A stretch of DNA of 32,199 nt from Rothia nasimurium (GTDB taxonomy: Bacteria > Actinomycetota > Actinomycetes > Actinomycetales > Micrococcaceae): contig NZ_CAKMSR010000017.1 of assembly GCF_928381705.1 (NCBI RefSeq), forward strand, positions 1 through 32,199, in the 5' to 3' direction. This document shows, piece by piece, positions 22,847 to 30,222 of this stretch (within the stretch, counting starts at the first letter, position 1; every line of letters begins with the position of its first letter). Under the pieces are notes generated by a model. It ran no database searches and was not told the DNA's origin. It saw only the letters and a list, made by a program, of their open reading frames with translations. A program made the translations under genes and the position numbers.

Positions 22847-23176
22847 TTACTGGCCAGAATGAAAGTTCAGCGGGTAGCCAGATGCAGGGGCTACAGGCTG
22901 TTTGGTGATAGCCGCGTCGATTAAGTCCATCAGCCCCAGAGTGAAAGTGATGCTGGGGTAGAGTTCGCCGTCGATGGTGACGTTATTGGCGGTGAGGGTG
23001 CGGCGGGCTACCGGTTTTTGATAGCCATACGGTGCCGGGGTGGCCCACTCTTGTGCAATGACGGTTGCCTCGGTGAGGTCTTGGGCGTTTTCAAAGGTAG
23101 CTCCCTGGGCGGTAAGCCATTGGCCGAAGGTGTCGCCTAGCAGGGTGTTGATGTCGAGATAGTGGGTGATGCTCAT
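22847..23176 (-). CDS. Hypothetical protein, 109 aa
   Basis: Not recognised. Cytosolic, no membrane segment. It begins MSITHYLDINTLLGDTFGQWL and has a beta-rich middle (RRTLTANNVTIDGELYPSITF). A GGAGAGAAG ribosome binding site lies before the ATG. It is preceded by a 200-base leader with two hairpins and followed after 177 bases by the adhesin gene on the same strand, so it may be the first gene of the adhesin-sortase transcript. The 177-base gap holds only a short CCGCCT/AGGCGG hairpin. Confidence 0.6.
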   Translation of the reverse strand: MSITHYLDINTLLGDTFGQWLTAQGATFENAQDLTEATVIAQEWATPAPYGYQKPVARRTLTANNVTIDGELYPSITFTLGLMDLIDAAITKQPVAPASGYPLNFHSGQ

Positions 23177-23232
23177 GTGCTTCTCTCCAGAAAGTGGTGT
23201 ATGTGAGTGAGGGAAGAATGCCAGGTGAAGAG

Positions 23233-23368
23233 CTGTGGCAATACGTTCGTGGGGGACATTGCCACAGGCTCTCTCACTCTGGTCGCACCTTTAGAGGATT
23301 TGGATGTATCCATCTTGAGGTGTTGGCGGGAGTGGCTTCCTTCCACAGAGTTTCACCCCTGCCAACAC
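23233..23368 (-). promoter_or_regulatory. Two-hairpin leader upstream of the adhesin operon
   Basis: Hairpin 1 (first on the minus strand): 23354-23368 with 23320-23334, 15 positions with one mismatch (GTGTTGGC core). Hairpin 2: 23258-23267 with 23233-23242, perfect 10 bp (CTGTGGCAAT). They lie between an AT-rich promoter-like region (23380-23440) and the gene at 23176. Neither is followed by a U-run, so they look like leader structures. Confidence 0.45.
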
Positions 23369-23461
23369 TTCCATTCTAGTTCTTTTTTTTGAAAAGTGCC
23401 TTATTTGAAAGTAATTACTTGCCCAAAATGACCGAACAAAAACATGTTGAAATTTGAGCTA

Positions 23462-24124
23462 CTATCCAGCCAAAGACTTCAGCAGAACCTTCTGCCTGGT
23501 TTCAAGTTCCGCCAGCAAAACCTCGTCACCGACACTAGCTAGAGTATCTGGCACATCCAGAACCCCAATATCACTAAGCGTCAAATACCCACAGGCCACT
23601 AGACCCACATGCGGTGAGACATCAAAATAGTCGGCAACATCCAGCACCGTCTCGAACTGCAAGGAATTAGCAACCACCAACCGAGAGTACCGATTCTTCG
23701 GCATACCCAGACGCTCTGCAACCTCCATGCGCTTAGCTCCCCCATCGATCAGGGAATGCCAGCGCGTACAGGCATCTTCTGCCACCTCATAAACATAATC
23801 AGGAGCAGGCTCAACGATCTGACGGCGACCCATCAATTCAGCTGCTATATCAACCGGGGAGACACAGGCAAGCCACGGCAATTCCTCTGGAAGGGGCCAT
23901 AAGTTCCCGAATCCATCAAATGATGCCAGCTCCATCAGCTTGTGCTTACCAAACCCGGCTGCTGTTTTCAGCACCGTGGTGGGCTTGATTCTCTCTTCTT
24001 TCCGCTGATGGGAGAGCGTCGGCTCTGGAATGCCGGACTTCTTGCTGACCTCGCTCATGGTGACTTCTTTTCCTAGAGACTGCACCCATGTATCGAAGTC
24101 AGCGGTTCGTATCTGAGTAGCCAT
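23462..24124 (-). CDS. Helix-turn-helix regulator, 220 aa
   Basis: ATG at 24124 is preferred because GGAGAG stands nine bases upstream and the conserved-looking part begins there (MATQIRTADFDTWVQSLGKE). Residues 20-50 (TMSEVSKKSGIPEPTLSHQRKEERI) are an XRE-like helix-turn-helix. A second one is likely at about 140-165 (RMEVAERLGMPKNRYSRLVV). The middle (LPWLACVSPVDIAAELMGRRQI) resembles regulators found on actinobacterial prophages and AICEs. Its gene diverges from the small gene at 24340 and faces the adhesin operon promoter region at its 3' side, so it may control either. No signal or membrane segment. Confidence 0.75.
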   Translation of the reverse strand: MATQIRTADFDTWVQSLGKEVTMSEVSKKSGIPEPTLSHQRKEERIKPTTVLKTAAGFGKHKLMELASFDGFGNLWPLPEELPWLACVSPVDIAAELMGRRQIVEPAPDYVYEVAEDACTRWHSLIDGGAKRMEVAERLGMPKNRYSRLVVANSLQFETVLDVADYFDVSPHVGLVACGYLTLSDIGVLDVPDTLASVGDEVLLAELETRQKVLLKSLAG

Positions 24125-24339
24125 CAGCGGGTATCTCTCCATAGCGAGTAGTAATTCGGCAGTAAGAACCATTCTAACGGCCATGCCCCACGTTGAGTTT
24201 CTACGCTCCCAACACATTCTTTGAGCATTTCAGCTAAGTCTTTGCCCCAATTCAATCTGATTGCCTCCACGCTGATGTATCTGCCCTAAATTCCAAAAAA
24301 CCAGTCCTGCCTGCCTACTTGATTCCAGCCATATGGGAC

Positions 24340-24561
24340 ATGGCACTAATTACTACAGCGCTGGAGCTTACCGCGCACCTCATCAATGTCCTGCCCATCC
24401 ACGAAATCAAGGAGGTACGCCGGGAGTACCGTCAGCAAATCGATCCAATCACCCGGAAGCTCTGGAAAGAACACATGAACCTTGCCCAAAAACAGGCCGT
24501 AATTTACGCAAGAGCATACATTGCCATGACGAGCAGAAAACTTTCTAAGAAGAAGAGGTAG
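24340..24561 (+). CDS. Small basic hypothetical protein, 73 aa
   Basis: Start at ATG 24340; a TTG at 24319 in the same frame is possible. Helical and rich in Lys/Arg (EIKEVRREYRQQIDPITRKLW, SRKLSKKKR). No recognised family. It is divergent from the regulator at 24124 across about 215 bases with a T-rich stretch. It is followed 20 bases later by structured element B, as copy A follows a small gene at 10060. Confidence 0.5.
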   Translation: MALITTALELTAHLINVLPIHEIKEVRREYRQQIDPITRKLWKEHMNLAQKQAVIYARAYIAMTSRKLSKKKR

Positions 24562-24581
24562 GCAACCGGCGTATACATTCT

Positions 24582-24697
24582 CAGGGCTACGCGCCCTGAC
24601 CGCGCAAGCACCGTGCTTGACCGTCGCTGCCGCGCAAAAGCCCGGCCACCTCACCACGCGCAGAGCGCGTACCAAGGTGGCCGGACTTTCGCTTGCC
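24582..24697 (+). other. Three-hairpin structured element, copy B
   Basis: Hairpin 1: 24582-24587 / 24593-24598 (CAGGGC / GCCCTG). Hairpin 2: 24605-24610 / 24614-24619 (CAAGCA-CCG-TGCTTG). Hairpin 3: outer stem 24642-24651 / 24675-24684 (10 bp, CCGGCCACCT), internal loop, then CGCGC-AGA-GCGCG (24657-24669) and a GCTTGCC tail. Against copy A, the last pair of hairpin 2 changes from G-C to A-T and several pairs of the outer stem 3 change on both sides, so the structure and not the sequence is kept. Confidence 0.75.
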
Positions 24698-24843
24698 TTC
24701 AAAGAGGTCTGGGGCCAGTAAGACCTGTGAGCCAGTAGGTCTAAGTAGCTTCCCGAGGCCTCTAGCCTTTCCGTGGGTGTAAGTTCTTTATAGGTGGGTG
24801 TCTTCCTCCATCTTCTCTTCTCTTCTCTGACAGTGACGGATTA

Positions 24844-25704
24844 TTAGAGCTGGTCAGTCAGGGCGTCTCCTGATTCAAGAACAGCCCTAGCCACAATGCA
24901 AAGCCTTTCACAGCGGGCAATGATGTGGCGGGCAGATACCAGAGAGTACCCAGTTAGCTGTGAAACCTTAGCCACCAATTCGGCACGCTCCACAGCAAAG
25001 GCACCTGCGCTCATTACCGCCAGCGGCACCGCGCGCATCCAGGTTCGGTCAATCTCACCGGCATCCGGGTCAGGGAAACATCCTAGAATCTCACGAACTG
25101 TTACCGCCTCCCCTGCCAGGCCAGCCTTGGCCCGAAGGTAGTGCCCCTCTAATGCTCGGTCAATGACCTGAGCCAGTTCCATCATCTGCCGATGGGACTC
25201 ACGCAAGGCCGCCACCTCCACCCCCAGACGTCGAGCGGCAACCGCATAATCACCATCAAAGTCACGAATCAAAGCAATAGACCGCAGGTAGAGCCGCTCA
25301 TCAAACGTGCCCTCCACAATTTTCAGTACCCGTGATACCCGCACCAAGGTATCAAGCTGAGCAATGACCTCATCGACATGGTCTGCCTCAGTGGTGTGCA
25401 TGTAGCTATTGGAGGCCTGGGCGACACTGATGGCTTCTTCTGCCAGCAGGTAGTTCCGGTAGGTCTTCTTCAAGAAGTTTGCCGCCTGCTTATTGGCAAC
25501 CCCGCTGATCCACTGGTTGAAGTTCCCCAGGGTCGGGTCAAAGCTGTGCATTGACTTAGTGGCAGCCAAAAAGACTTCCTGGTGCACATCATCGATGCTG
25601 TCGCGGTGCCGGTAGCCCAGGGTGCGCGCGATACTATCGCGGGTTTTTTCCCAGGCGCTGATGCGGTCACTTGTCCATTGGTCTGTGGTGATGCTCTGGC
25701 TCAT
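24844..25704 (-). CDS. Sigma-70-like RNA polymerase sigma factor, 286 aa
   Basis: Residues 10-85 match sigma region 2: RDSIDDVHQEVFLAATKSMHSFD followed by NFNQWISGVANKQAANFLKK, as in ECF factors (helices binding the beta' clamp and the -10 element). Residues 145-190 (FDGDYAVAARRLGVEVAALRESHRQM) could be region 4. The remaining 100 residues (TGYSLVSARHIIARCERL) are an extra C-terminal helical domain. It is the last gene of the minus-strand replication operon. An element-borne sigma factor could switch on late functions such as the adhesin or hydrolase operons; which promoters it reads is unknown. Confidence 0.75.
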   Translation of the reverse strand: MSQSITTDQWTSDRISAWEKTRDSIARTLGYRHRDSIDDVHQEVFLAATKSMHSFDPTLGNFNQWISGVANKQAANFLKKTYRNYLLAEEAISVAQASNSYMHTTEADHVDEVIAQLDTLVRVSRVLKIVEGTFDERLYLRSIALIRDFDGDYAVAARRLGVEVAALRESHRQMMELAQVIDRALEGHYLRAKAGLAGEAVTVREILGCFPDPDAGEIDRTWMRAVPLAVMSAGAFAVERAELVAKVSQLTGYSLVSARHIIARCERLCIVARAVLESGDALTDQL

Positions 25705-25771
25705 GACTGGTGTTTCTTTCTGGCAGTGAGGGTCGGTGATTACTGTGCGGTGCGGTGGGTGCCCAAGGGGG

Positions 25772-26680
25772 TTATTCGCCGGTGAACAGGGCCGGTTCGC
25801 TTTGGCGTAGAGCGTTGATTTTGTTCAGGCCGGTGCGGGAGGACTTGCCGATTAGTTCCCCTGCTTTGGCCCCGGTAATGCGCTTGCCCTGTTGAATTTG
25901 CTCTTGAATCCAGGGCCGTAGCACATCAAAATCTGGGTCTTCGTTACCCTCATGAGCCTGTGTGACTGTGCTGGCTACAGCGACTTCAGCTAGTTCTTCT
26001 GGCTCAGTCTCAGCTGGGGCTACTGCCTCGGGTAATGGTTCAGCACTCGACGGCTCGGTTTCAGGGTTTTCTTCGAGGGTTGCCGGTAGCTGTTGCTCAA
26101 TAGGCTCACTTCGGTCAGGTTCCTGGTATGACGTCAGCTCCCTGATGACAGCCATCTGCTCTTCATCCACCGTGGCCGCACTCTGTACCTGGGCCGGTTC
26201 ATCAGTGCCAAAGGCCAGCCGGGAGAGCTCTTCGGTTGCGGCAAACACGCTCAAGGGGGCCGCCGCAGCAATGGCCGCGCCGATCCAGGACTGAAGAGCG
26301 GTCTGCCCCTCCCCCACAGCCAGCGCGTGAGCCCCATTAGCAATAACCGAGATCAGCGTGAAAACTGCCAGGGTAGCCCAGGTCAGTGCTACCGGCTCCC
26401 CGCGCGTGCGGTGAATGACAGCGGCCATGGAGTAAGCAAGGATGGCGATGTCGATAAAGATGGGAACTGTCCACCGCATCCAGGTGGGGAGCCCAACCCA
26501 GCCAGCGACGTCGTGCAGGCCGTTGAAGGAAACCATGAATGAGGTCAGTCCCAGCATGAAAACCAGCAGGACGGTTACCCACAGCATGGGGCGGGAGTCC
26601 GGGTTGATTCTGGTTTGATTTTTGATACTTTTCACGTGTTTTGCTTTTTCTGATAGTCTTAGGGCACCGAGAAAGCTCAC
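25772..26680 (-). CDS. DUF2637-type membrane protein, 302 aa
   Basis: Four transmembrane segments in residues 32-165 (MLWVTVLLVFMLGLTSFMVS; WTVPIFIDIAILAYSMAAVI; WATLAVFTLISVIANGAHAL; IGAAIAAAAPLSVFAATEEL) with the FNGL and PIFIDIAIL pattern of DUF2637 proteins. These occur on Streptomyces conjugative plasmids and AICEs, next to spread (Spd) and replication genes. The cytosolic C-terminal 135 residues are acidic, ending in a helix-turn-helix-like part (GKRITGAKAGELIGKSSRTGLNKINALRQ), reminiscent of DUF2637 proteins that combine membrane and DNA-binding parts. GTG start; a clear ribosome binding site is missing. Probable role in intracellular or mycelial-type spread, which would be unusual in a coccus. 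Confidence 0.8.
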   Translation of the reverse strand: MSFLGALRLSEKAKHVKSIKNQTRINPDSRPMLWVTVLLVFMLGLTSFMVSFNGLHDVAGWVGLPTWMRWTVPIFIDIAILAYSMAAVIHRTRGEPVALTWATLAVFTLISVIANGAHALAVGEGQTALQSWIGAAIAAAAPLSVFAATEELSRLAFGTDEPAQVQSAATVDEEQMAVIRELTSYQEPDRSEPIEQQLPATLEENPETEPSSAEPLPEAVAPAETEPEELAEVAVASTVTQAHEGNEDPDFDVLRPWIQEQIQQGKRITGAKAGELIGKSSRTGLNKINALRQSEPALFTGE

Positions 26681-26774
26681 ATCCCATAGTTCTGGTTTCT
26701 AAGTTTGAGCTGGTTTCTTCCGCTATGCGAGGCGGGTTATTCCCTAAGAAACCGTCGGTGTCCTCATAATGAAC

Positions 26775-26812
26775 GAGGTGGCTCCCATGGCCCTAGCATT
26801 GGGAGCCACCTC
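26775..26812 (+). terminator. Hairpin terminator oriented against the operon
   Basis: Perfect 13-bp stem (GAGGTGGCTCCCA and complement) with a 12-base loop followed by TCTTTTTCTT on the plus strand, just after the stop (26836) of the minus-strand HTH gene. For the operon transcript the U-run is on the wrong side; it fits a stop for antisense transcription, though the stem may also work weakly leftward. Confidence 0.65.
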
Positions 26813-26835
26813 TTTTTCTTGCTATTTTCAGCGTC

Positions 26836-27789
26836 TTACTGGCGGATAGCCTCTAGTTCGTTATCCAGGTTGGTCACGATTGTTTCCAGCTGGCTTGCCA
26901 CCTGCTCGTGCTCCCCTAGCAAGTCCGGACCCAGGTTCAGCCGCTTGAGCAGGTGAGCGCTTGACGCCATGGAACGTAAGAGCTCTTGCACCAGGCTGTA
27001 GGGGTACTGCTGACTCGTGAAGTTCTTATCGTTGTTGCTCATGACCAGGTTCTGGATTTGTTCGGTGAGCTGGCCCATGAGGTAGCTGATGTTTTCAAAC
27101 CCGGTGTTGAGCAGGTCATCGACTGGGCCCTCTTCAACTGTTCCATTTGGAACAGTTGAATCTTTGCCCTTGCTGGCATCTGCGTCCTTAGTTGGCTTGC
27201 TTGCAGGTGCCGAGGACTTAGCGGTGTTCTTGGGCTTGCTCTCTTTTAGAGCCCCGATACCGAAGGCTGAGGCTGGGGTATCGAGGATAGCTGCATCAAG
27301 GTCAATACCAAGCTCATTGGCCTTGTCGCTAGGATCAGTTGTGCGGTAGTGACGCACTTTTCCATCGAGTCCGACGCTCTCTCGCTCTTGCCCCAGTAGA
27401 CCGGTTTCGCGGGCCTTGGACTGGAGGCGGCTGATGCTACCGACTGATAGGCCGGTGACGGCGCTGATGGCTCGGGTGCTCATGCCGGCCTCTGCGTAGG
27501 AGACGACTGCGGTAAGTCGGTCTTCCTTGGGTGGGGTGAGGGTTAGGCCGGTGAACTCGTAGGTGATGTAGGCGTTCCAGGACTTGTAGCCCAAGGAAAG
27601 CCAGACCCTTTTCTCGAATGCTTCGATGATGAGCTCTTGGGCGTTTTCTAGGTTTTGGTGCAGGTTTGCGGTGAGCTTGCGGGCTTCTTCTTTGCTCAGC
27701 AGAGTAACGACTTCCCCGGTGATTGCCTCATCAGGTGCGGGCAGGTGGGTGGGTGCTGGGTCATCGAGCAGTTTGAGTGTTGCGGTCAT
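26836..27789 (-). CDS. DNA-binding helix-turn-helix protein, partition/control type, 317 aa
   Basis: Residues 30-135 hold a region typical of actinobacterial plasmid and AICE proteins: IIEAFEKRVWLSLGYKSWNAY, then the helix-turn-helix STRAISAVTGLSVGSISRLQSKA at about 105-130. Residues 180-225 are a Lys/Ser/Ala-rich linker. The C-terminus (LGPDLLGEHEQVASQLETIV) is a coiled coil for oligomerisation. Layout (central HTH, linker, dimerisation) recalls ParB-like or KorB-like proteins without the ParB catalytic box. The NGTVEEGP segment in the linker is encoded by the 22-bp palindrome (27136-27157). Good ribosome binding site GAGGA. The next upstream gene encodes a shorter paralogue. Confidence 0.7.
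   Translation of the reverse strand: MTATLKLLDDPAPTHLPAPDEAITGEVVTLLSKEEARKLTANLHQNLENAQELIIEAFEKRVWLSLGYKSWNAYITYEFTGLTLTPPKEDRLTAVVSYAEAGMSTRAISAVTGLSVGSISRLQSKARETGLLGQERESVGLDGKVRHYRTTDPSDKANELGIDLDAAILDTPASAFGIGALKESKPKNTAKSSAPASKPTKDADASKGKDSTVPNGTVEEGPVDDLLNTGFENISYLMGQLTEQIQNLVMSNNDKNFTSQQYPYSLVQELLRSMASSAHLLKRLNLGPDLLGEHEQVASQLETIVTNLDNELEAIRQ
27136..27157. repeat. 22-bp palindrome, copy 2 (AACTGTTC-N6-GAACAGTT)
   Basis: Lies inside the coding sequence of the 317-residue HTH protein. On the minus strand 27157-27125 matches 5307-5339 at 32 of 33 positions. The inner 16 bases, TGTTCCAAATGGAACA, differ at four positions from the chromosomal parS consensus TGTTTCACGTGAAACA. Confidence 0.85.
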
Positions 27790-27818
27790 GGTGTCCTCAG
27801 TTCTGGTGGTTGCTGTTG

Positions 27819-28256
27819 CTAGTGGGTTGGTTTGAAGGGGCGTAAGGGTGTGAATGTGCGGCCGTCGAAGCTGGCAAGTACGTGTTCGATGTGGCCTTGT
27901 GGCAGGGAGGTGATAGCGCTGATAGCCCTAGCGCTCATGCCGATGCTCTGGTAGAAGCGGATGGCTGATTCTTGGTCTTCTGCTTTGGGGGTGTGGTCTA
28001 GCTGGTAGAACTCCCCCTCTAGGTATTCCTCGAAGGAGCTATAGCCGATGGGAATCCAGATGCAGTGTTTGTAGGCCATGACCGGTATGATGGCGACCCC
28101 GGCAGGGACAGGGGTAAATAGCCTGGATGCCTTAGATAACGGCAGTGAGTGGGGCAGGGCCTGGTGAAGCATCTCGATGTACTGGTGGTCTTTATCGTCT
28201 GAGTCAAAGATCATTCCAAGACCAAAAGCTGATTGTGGAAGTTTGTTAGAGCTCAT
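27819..28256 (-). CDS. Short paralogue of the downstream HTH protein, 145 aa
   Basis: Residues 55-130 align by eye with the 317-residue neighbour: HCIWIPIGYSSFEEYLEGEF against KRVWLSLGYKSWNAYITYEF, the shared P-K-x-E-D segment, and GMSARAISAITSLPQGHIE against GMSTRAISAVTGLSVGSIS. It lacks the linker and the coiled-coil C-terminus. GAGAGAA lies before the ATG and 29 bases separate the two genes. It may compete for or modulate the same DNA sites; this is inference from the duplication. Confidence 0.7.
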   Translation of the reverse strand: MSSNKLPQSAFGLGMIFDSDDKDHQYIEMLHQALPHSLPLSKASRLFTPVPAGVAIIPVMAYKHCIWIPIGYSSFEEYLEGEFYQLDHTPKAEDQESAIRFYQSIGMSARAISAITSLPQGHIEHVLASFDGRTFTPLRPFKPTH

Positions 28257-28288
28257 GTGTTCTCTCCGTTAGTGGTCTTGCAAGGTTG

Positions 28289-28645
28289 TTAGCGGGCTGA
28301 GTTTTTACGGGCTCGAACGATGTCGATGATGGTTTTCACGATGAAGAAAATTACCCACAGGGCGATAATCATGGAGCCACCCCCTGCCGCAGCGATTCCT
28401 GCGGCCTCTAGCACGGAGCCTGAACGGTGTTTGAGCGGTTCACCGTAGACCTGCTTCAGGGCTAATACGGGGCCGGTATAAATTCCGATGAAGGTGATGA
28501 TTGCGGCTACAGCGAACCATCCGAAATTCTTTGTTGCGGTGAGCAGGATAGTTTCGAGCTGGGCAAGGAGTTTGGTGGTGTTATTGGTTTCTGACTCAGC
28601 TACGGTGGTGAGCTCTGCGGTCTTGGGGGCGGTATTTTCACTCAT
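28289..28645 (-). CDS. Membrane protein, 118 aa, two transmembrane segments
   Basis: Hydrophobic segments at about residues 40-60 (FGWFAVAAIITFIGIYTGPVL) and 82-108 (AAGIAAAGGGSMIIALWVIFFIV), a polar N-terminus rich in Thr/Glu and a basic C-terminus (DIVRARKNSAR). No family recognised. Located in the replication operon between the initiator and the HTH paralogues. Small membrane proteins at this place in AICEs are often spread or entry-exclusion proteins. Confidence 0.65.
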   Translation of the reverse strand: MSENTAPKTAELTTVAESETNNTTKLLAQLETILLTATKNFGWFAVAAIITFIGIYTGPVLALKQVYGEPLKHRSGSVLEAAGIAAAGGGSMIIALWVIFFIVKTIIDIVRARKNSAR

Positions 28646-28774
28646 GATGACTTCTTCCTGTTCGTGTGGTGTTATTTTTTGCCCTGAGTGTCTTTTTTGA
28701 AACCTGCGGGGTCTTATACCCTCTGGGTGGTTTGAGTGGCTCTAAGGGCGGTTTTTGAGCTTCTGAGAGGGCGC

Positions 28775-29989
28775 CTAGGCCCGCCGTTTCAGTGGCGGCT
28801 GAGTTAGTGGCCTGACAGCTCGTGTCTGCTGGTGGCCTGCTTCTTGCTCTAGCAACCAGCGGACGCCGGGGCCCTTGGGCCGGTTGATTGGCACAGTGGA
28901 AGCCGAGGCGGCTTGCTCTTGCTCAAGAGCTATAAGTCGTGGGTTTGAACAAACCGGGCAAGCCTGGCCGGTGAACTCCCGGTTGTGAATCTCGCACCAC
29001 ACAGGCTTACCCCTGACCGGAGTCGGTGCTGATGACGGTGCTTGCTCAACGGGAGCTTGCGCTAGCCGTTCTGCGTAGGCATCCATGGCCATTGAGAGCA
29101 GTTCGTCGGCCCCGTTGGCGAAAGCGCGGATAACAAAGACCGTAGGGTAGGCCGGTTCTTGCTTGGCCCGAGAGAGAACCTTATCGACCATCAGATGAAG
29201 AATCTCAGGGGCTAGGCCTGAGTAGTCACTGCCGGTTGAGTCGCGGTGCGCGGTGATGAGCTGGTCAAGGTTCACACCGCGATAGAAGTTCGCGGCGACG
29301 GCCGCAACGGCAGGTGATTTTGCAGAGCGAGGTTTTTCGTCTCGCGCGCCGGTACTGGTGTTAGGAGATTGATTGATTGATGGATTAATCAATCTATCAA
29401 TCACGGGCGCGTGCGCGTCGCGCGCGCTTCCTATTAAGGCAACCTCTGCGCTACCGGCAGATTCTTGTAACTCTACCGGCGGTAGCGTGCCGGTAAGTCT
29501 TACCTTACCGGCAGATTTTGCCGGTAGCGTGCGACTAGGTGAAACATTTTTTGGGAAAAAGTTATCCACAGGCCCGTTACCGCTACCGGCAGATTTTGCC
29601 GGTAGCGTGTGACTAGGCGAAATATCAAACTCACCAAATGTCTCATTAGCCTCACGACGGCGGCGAATTTCATCCGCTTCTTCTGGCGTCAGAATGTAAC
29701 CAGGCAGTAGGTACTTCTCATTTTCAAGGTGCAGAATCACCAAATCTGGAGCGCGCCCCGTAGAAAAGGTGCCGCTTTGACGTTCTGTGTGAATCAGATC
29801 AAGAGTCCGTAATTTTTTGATTGCTTCACGTACCGCCCGTTCTTTCAAGCCAGTAGTAGCAACCAGGGGGTTTTGCCCCTCAGAATAGACGCCACGGCCA
29901 TCACACAGATTGGCGAGCTGAATCAGCACTTTGTACTCAGCGTTGTTCACATCCTGGTTAATGGCCCACTGGATATGGTGAAGAGCCAT
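28775..29989 (-). CDS. Replication initiator-like protein, 404 aa
   Basis: The N-terminal 85 residues (NNAEYKVLIQLANLCDGRG, then LVATTGLKERAVREAIKKLRTLDLI) are a winged helix as in plasmid and phage initiators. Residues 120-190 contain two copies of an SPSxTLPAKSAG unit: these are the translation of iteron DNA in the gene. The C-terminal part has a long helical region and a CxxH...CxxC set (WCEIHNREF, ACPVCSN), a probable zinc site. Its ATG overlaps the stop of the XRE gene upstream (TAATG at 29989). An origin within the initiator gene recalls lambda O-type initiators. No primase or helicase domain is visible, so it would recruit host DnaB or a helicase loader. Confidence 0.7.
   Translation of the reverse strand: MALHHIQWAINQDVNNAEYKVLIQLANLCDGRGVYSEGQNPLVATTGLKERAVREAIKKLRTLDLIHTERQSGTFSTGRAPDLVILHLENEKYLLPGYILTPEEADEIRRRREANETFGEFDISPSHTLPAKSAGSGNGPVDNFFPKNVSPSRTLPAKSAGKVRLTGTLPPVELQESAGSAEVALIGSARDAHAPVIDRLINPSINQSPNTSTGARDEKPRSAKSPAVAAVAANFYRGVNLDQLITAHRDSTGSDYSGLAPEILHLMVDKVLSRAKQEPAYPTVFVIRAFANGADELLSMAMDAYAERLAQAPVEQAPSSAPTPVRGKPVWCEIHNREFTGQACPVCSNPRLIALEQEQAASASTVPINRPKGPGVRWLLEQEAGHQQTRAVRPLTQPPLKRRA
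29366..29622. other. Candidate replication origin inside the initiator gene
   Basis: Two 39-bp direct repeats (29506-29544 and 29584-29622, 37 of 39 identical) each contain the palindrome TACCGGCA-N4-TGCCGGTA. A third TACCGGCAGATT lies at 29452-29463 and a related CTACCGGCGGTAG at 29473-29485. Exactly between the long repeats is a perfect DnaA box, TTATCCACA (29562-29570). On one side is an AT-rich stretch with ATTGATTGATTGAT and ATTAATCAATC (29366-29402), suited to strand opening. Iterons, DnaA box and AT-rich segment in this order are the usual parts of an iteron-type origin. Confidence 0.75.
29562..29570 (+). promoter_or_regulatory. Consensus DnaA box
   Basis: TTATCCACA, a perfect match to the DnaA box consensus, centred between the two 39-bp iteron repeats. 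Confidence 0.7.
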
Positions 29990-30222
29990 TACGAAGCTAC
30001 CTTCTCCGGCATCTCAACAGGGGTTGTCAGCACAGCAATTGGCACATCGAGCAGCCGAGCGATTTTCTCAATCTCACTGGGGCGAAATTCCATCGTCCCG
30101 TTGAAGCGCTTGGCTAGTGATGCCTTTGAGAAGCCGAGGTGGTCAGCAATGACCTGATTCTGTATGTTGCGCCGCCGTGCTTCGGCTTTCACGTTGGCGC
30201 TAATTGATTCTGCGTAACTCAT
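29989..30222 (-). CDS. XRE-family regulator, 77 aa, first gene of the replication operon
   Basis: Start at ATG 30222 (MSYAESISANVKAEARRR); a longer reading lacks support. Residues 12-65 are a Cro/C1-type helix-turn-helix (NIQNQVIADHLGFSKASLAKRFNGT, EIEKIARLLDVPI). No ribosome binding site precedes it, and a TATACG hexamer ends about 12 bases upstream, so translation may be leaderless. It is divergent from a second XRE gene at 30336, an arrangement like phage CI/Cro switches. Overlaps the initiator start in TAATG, so regulator and initiator are made together. Confidence 0.85.
   Translation of the reverse strand: MSYAESISANVKAEARRRNIQNQVIADHLGFSKASLAKRFNGTMEFRPSEIEKIARLLDVPIAVLTTPVEMPEKVAS

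Noticed and set aside
29366..29622. CRISPR array suggested by repeated TACCGGCAGATT units
   Set aside because: Too few units, irregular spacing, located inside a gene and combined with a DnaA box; iterons explain it better.
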